This document shows positions 63,001 to 64,000 of a stretch of 64,000 nt of DNA, one piece after another; positions within the stretch are counted from its first letter, which is position 1; the number at the start of each line of letters is the position of its first letter. The stretch is from UBA8337 sp963932545 (GTDB lineage: Bacteria > Pseudomonadota > Alphaproteobacteria > RS24): assembly GCA_963932545.1 (NCBI GenBank), contig CAWVRH010000007.1, positions 31,320 to 95,319 of the forward strand, written 5' to 3'. A model generated the notes under the pieces. The model was not told the DNA's origin, made no database searches, and worked only from the letters and a program-made list of their open reading frames with translations. The position numbers and the translations under genes were made by a program.

Positions 63001-64000
63001 GGTGAAGCTCGCGTATGGGATACCATTGTCATGCGCATCTGGGGTGAATTGCAGGTTTTCAATGTCGGCCGCTGCAATATCATCGCCCACGTTCACGCTG
63101 GCGTCAGACAGGGTCAAAGTGCCAGTGGAAGGAAGGCTGGTAATGGTGATATGGTCTAGGGCCGCACCGCTATCGATATCGGCAAATCCAAACTCTGCGG
63201 CAGAAAAGCTTTTGCTCGTATCTTCATCTATCGTGACCCCATTATCGGCTGCTGTTGGCGCATCATTCTGGGCGGTAATATCGAAAGTCATGGTGTAACT
63301 GGCGGCGCTATCGGCCGTGCCGTCATTTACCAGAAAGGTGAGGCTGGCATAACCCGTTCCATTGGCGTTGCTGGCAGGGGAATAGGAGAGATTCTCAATT
63401 TCACCCACGGATAACGTGTCGCCAGCATTGACAGGATTTCTGCCGTTCACAAGGGTTCCCAATTGCGGGACGGAAACGATTGTAATCTGGCGCAATCTGT
63501 CGCCATCCGCGTCATTAAAATTAAAATGTTCCGGTACAAAGGTGATGGATGCATCTTCGCCTATGGAGAGCGTGTTATCGGCAGCCGTCGGCAGGGTATT
63601 GGTTGGATTGGGAGCCGTGACGGAGAAGCTTATCGTGGCAGTATCCGTCCCGCCATTGTCGTCCGATACGGTGTAGGTAAAATTATCGGTAACGGCAGCA
63701 TCGCCGTAATTCAATTGGCTGGCGGCAGATTGGTCGGCAGTATAGGTGACAGAACCGTCGCGCCCTAAAACCAGGGTTCCATAGGTGGCGGTTGCGCTCG
63801 CCGAAGCCCCATCGGTGTCAGCGATAGGGCTATCTTCCAGCGCGGAAACCGTGAGTGTGGTATTAGCGTCTAAATCGGAATCCGCGCCGGACATAGAGCC
63901 GGAGATAGCATTGCCAGTAAATTCGGTGCCGACAATAATATTGGCCGTATCATCCGCCGCTACAGGTGCATCGTTTGCGCCGGAGACGTTAACCGTAATC
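60025..64000 (-). CDS. Giant tandem-repeat cadherin-like surface/secreted protein (partial)
   Basis: The frame is open to the right window edge, so the N-terminus lies outside; at least 1324 residues are present. Many repeats of about 95-105 residues carry the pattern NDAPT(A/T)(A/S)xxxxTxxED...F.F.D.D...L..I.I...P..G.L, typical of VCBS/cadherin-like tandem-95 proteins. Then come an Ig-like He_PIG segment (LPPGLTFNGQSISGRPTEAG), two domains with DGSKLPDWVQVDPNTG and DGTPAPDWVRVDAATG, and between these an Arg/Glu-rich stretch (ERQERRESRQAERQTR). No RTX nonapeptides are visible. It heads the operon with the three adaptors and is their likely cargo. Confidence 0.9.
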   Translation of the reverse strand, partial: ITVNVSGANDAPVAADDTANIIVGTEFTGNAISGSMSGADSDLDANTTLTVSALEDSPIADTDGASASATATYGTLVLGRDGSVTYTADQSAASQLNYGDAAVTDNFTYTVSDDNGGTDTATISFSVTAPNPTNTLPTAADNTLSIGEDASITFVPEHFNFNDADGDRLRQITIVSVPQLGTLVNGRNPVNAGDTLSVGEIENLSYSPASNANGTGYASLTFLVNDGTADSAASYTMTFDITAQNDAPTAADNGVTIDEDTSKSFSAAEFGFADIDSGAALDHITITSLPSTGTLTLSDASVNVGDDIAAADIENLQFTPDAHDNGIPYASFTFSVHDGTQDSQTTNTMTVNVTPVNDAPTTTPQSNASSKTDADYTFDLLQGATDLEGDNLSVTGTPDFIFTNELGAQAPLPAGAAVINGNNVEISPAIFSSLGTGEDVSIVINYVLSDGDKSVNNSATITVSGGNTQPQIIDATNHNREGVASVRTNEDTTFAFAAAQFNFFDADTNDTLSHVKLLTLPENGALRLDGDLVRTGDVIPEDQIGTLTFTPDENGHGETYASFRYLVSDGTENSAAGTMSLHVDAVNDLPTTENGRLQLNGEDEIALSGRNFAFADIEGDSLHHVTIVSAPTEGTLYLNNQPLQDGNTIAESQLDLLTYKPGENASGVNYDTFTFSVNDGEADSASAATITIGVNAAPAASDSSLATNEGQTKRATLLATDQDDANLQYNITKQPDHGTLELIGVGPDYIYTPDAFYYGSDRFKFVATDTLLTSEEAVVSVTVQPVNNAPMERFSLPAQAIMLDGKVKPIKLAEFFADVDAFDPSKRGFKTQVTNLLETGKFPASAKFDTMPLDGALTFTVESPLPPGLTFNGQSISGRPTEAGVYDIIMQATDGLGLSVQSSFQLFVGMPVMDPLVEAPQKEAPREDTKPEETISNLNEHDLPRVLKVNPKRDGTVPLRDAMFPDPIVKDDPDAALGNSASLADDAWMQATVSSEQDLSGNIRVVDLEINGKEIAVRLTDGAVDQAATFKGEMADGSKLPDWVQVDPNTGLTKAEPPQGAKPIEMLVIANDGAGNERAINLVLNPEALLEDTKETPPSARETRQERREARQAERQERRESRQAERQTRLEARAERTLESRETRAIRDASRTNTEFSVLPDGRVRFVEGLTAVGEGSMKLMRMVSAPEAVTIEITDAARIQTTRYEVRQQDGTPAPDWVRVDAATGALIIEAPQNAPTLQLTLVAVDGTQQRSVDLDVNLDEMREDEASPEAEDIQTDEPAVEEPVAAPEATIKQFLPLDKQIDTALIDSDYGQDLQAAIQARS

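Noticed and set aside
52875..64000. Multidrug efflux pump interpretation of the TolC/HlyD genes
   Set aside because: No RND, MFS or ABC pump subunit is present, and the operon is led by a giant repeat protein, so protein export fits better.

Overview
This window reads as a chromosomal segment of an alphaproteobacterium. The best evidence is gene order: glyA-nrdR-ribD-ribE-ribBA-ribH-nusB-thiL, yceD-plsX-fabH-ihfA-merR, rplM-rpsI, and aminotransferase-hom-glpX-recJ are classic alphaproteobacterial neighbourhoods. A CBP3-type cytochrome bc1 chaperone, an NDUFS4-like complex I protein, a COX15-type heme A synthase and a K+-independent proton-pumping pyrophosphatase fit the same group. The genus cannot be fixed from sequence alone. 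No rRNA, insertion sequence, CRISPR array or intact prophage was seen.

Region by region. 1-7.1 kb: the end of a glycerophosphodiesterase, then glyA, nrdR, the riboflavin genes, nusB and thiL as one tight unit. 7.2-17.7 kb: hppA with a clear terminator, a membrane protein, BamE, the bc1 chaperone, fatty acid/phospholipid genes with IHF alpha and a MerR regulator, tRNA-Pro(GGG), a 26-residue membrane peptide gene, heme A synthase and two ribosomal proteins. 17.8-24.8 kb: fabZ, argC, aminotransferase, homoserine dehydrogenase, GlpX, RecJ, tRNA-Glu. 24.8-31.8 kb: MsrA, glyoxalase, hydrolases, a sirtuin, a double cold-shock gene split by an in-frame stop, a 31-bp tandem repeat, a thioesterase and tRNA-Pro(TGG). 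32-35 kb: a radical SAM protein convergent with two glycosyltransferases of the arsenosugar-associated types and an MTA phosphorylase. 35.2-43.6 kb: GST, SCP2-type thiolase, DoxX, small secreted proteins, a GT10-like transferase, tandem LpxL-like acyltransferases, a cyclase-family protein and NDUFS4.

44.0-52.9 kb is a five-gene cell-surface cluster behind a strong sigma70-like promoter: a 1181-residue cadherin-like/LamG-like protein, a small secreted protein, a solitary Cys-rich prepilin, a TPR plus outer-membrane barrel protein, and a 970-residue FecR-domain protein.

52.9-64.0 kb is the most unusual part. A TetR regulator lies divergent from an outer-membrane TolC-like lipoprotein with a long C-terminal extension. 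Facing it is a minus-strand operon encoding a giant tandem-repeat protein (running off the right edge), a periplasmic adaptor, a GAF-domain/HlyD fusion and a PqqD-like/M50 protease/HlyD fusion. No ABC transporter is visible. I propose a non-canonical type I-like secretion module in which the outer-membrane channel carries the same Ig-like motif as the C-terminal part of its likely cargo.
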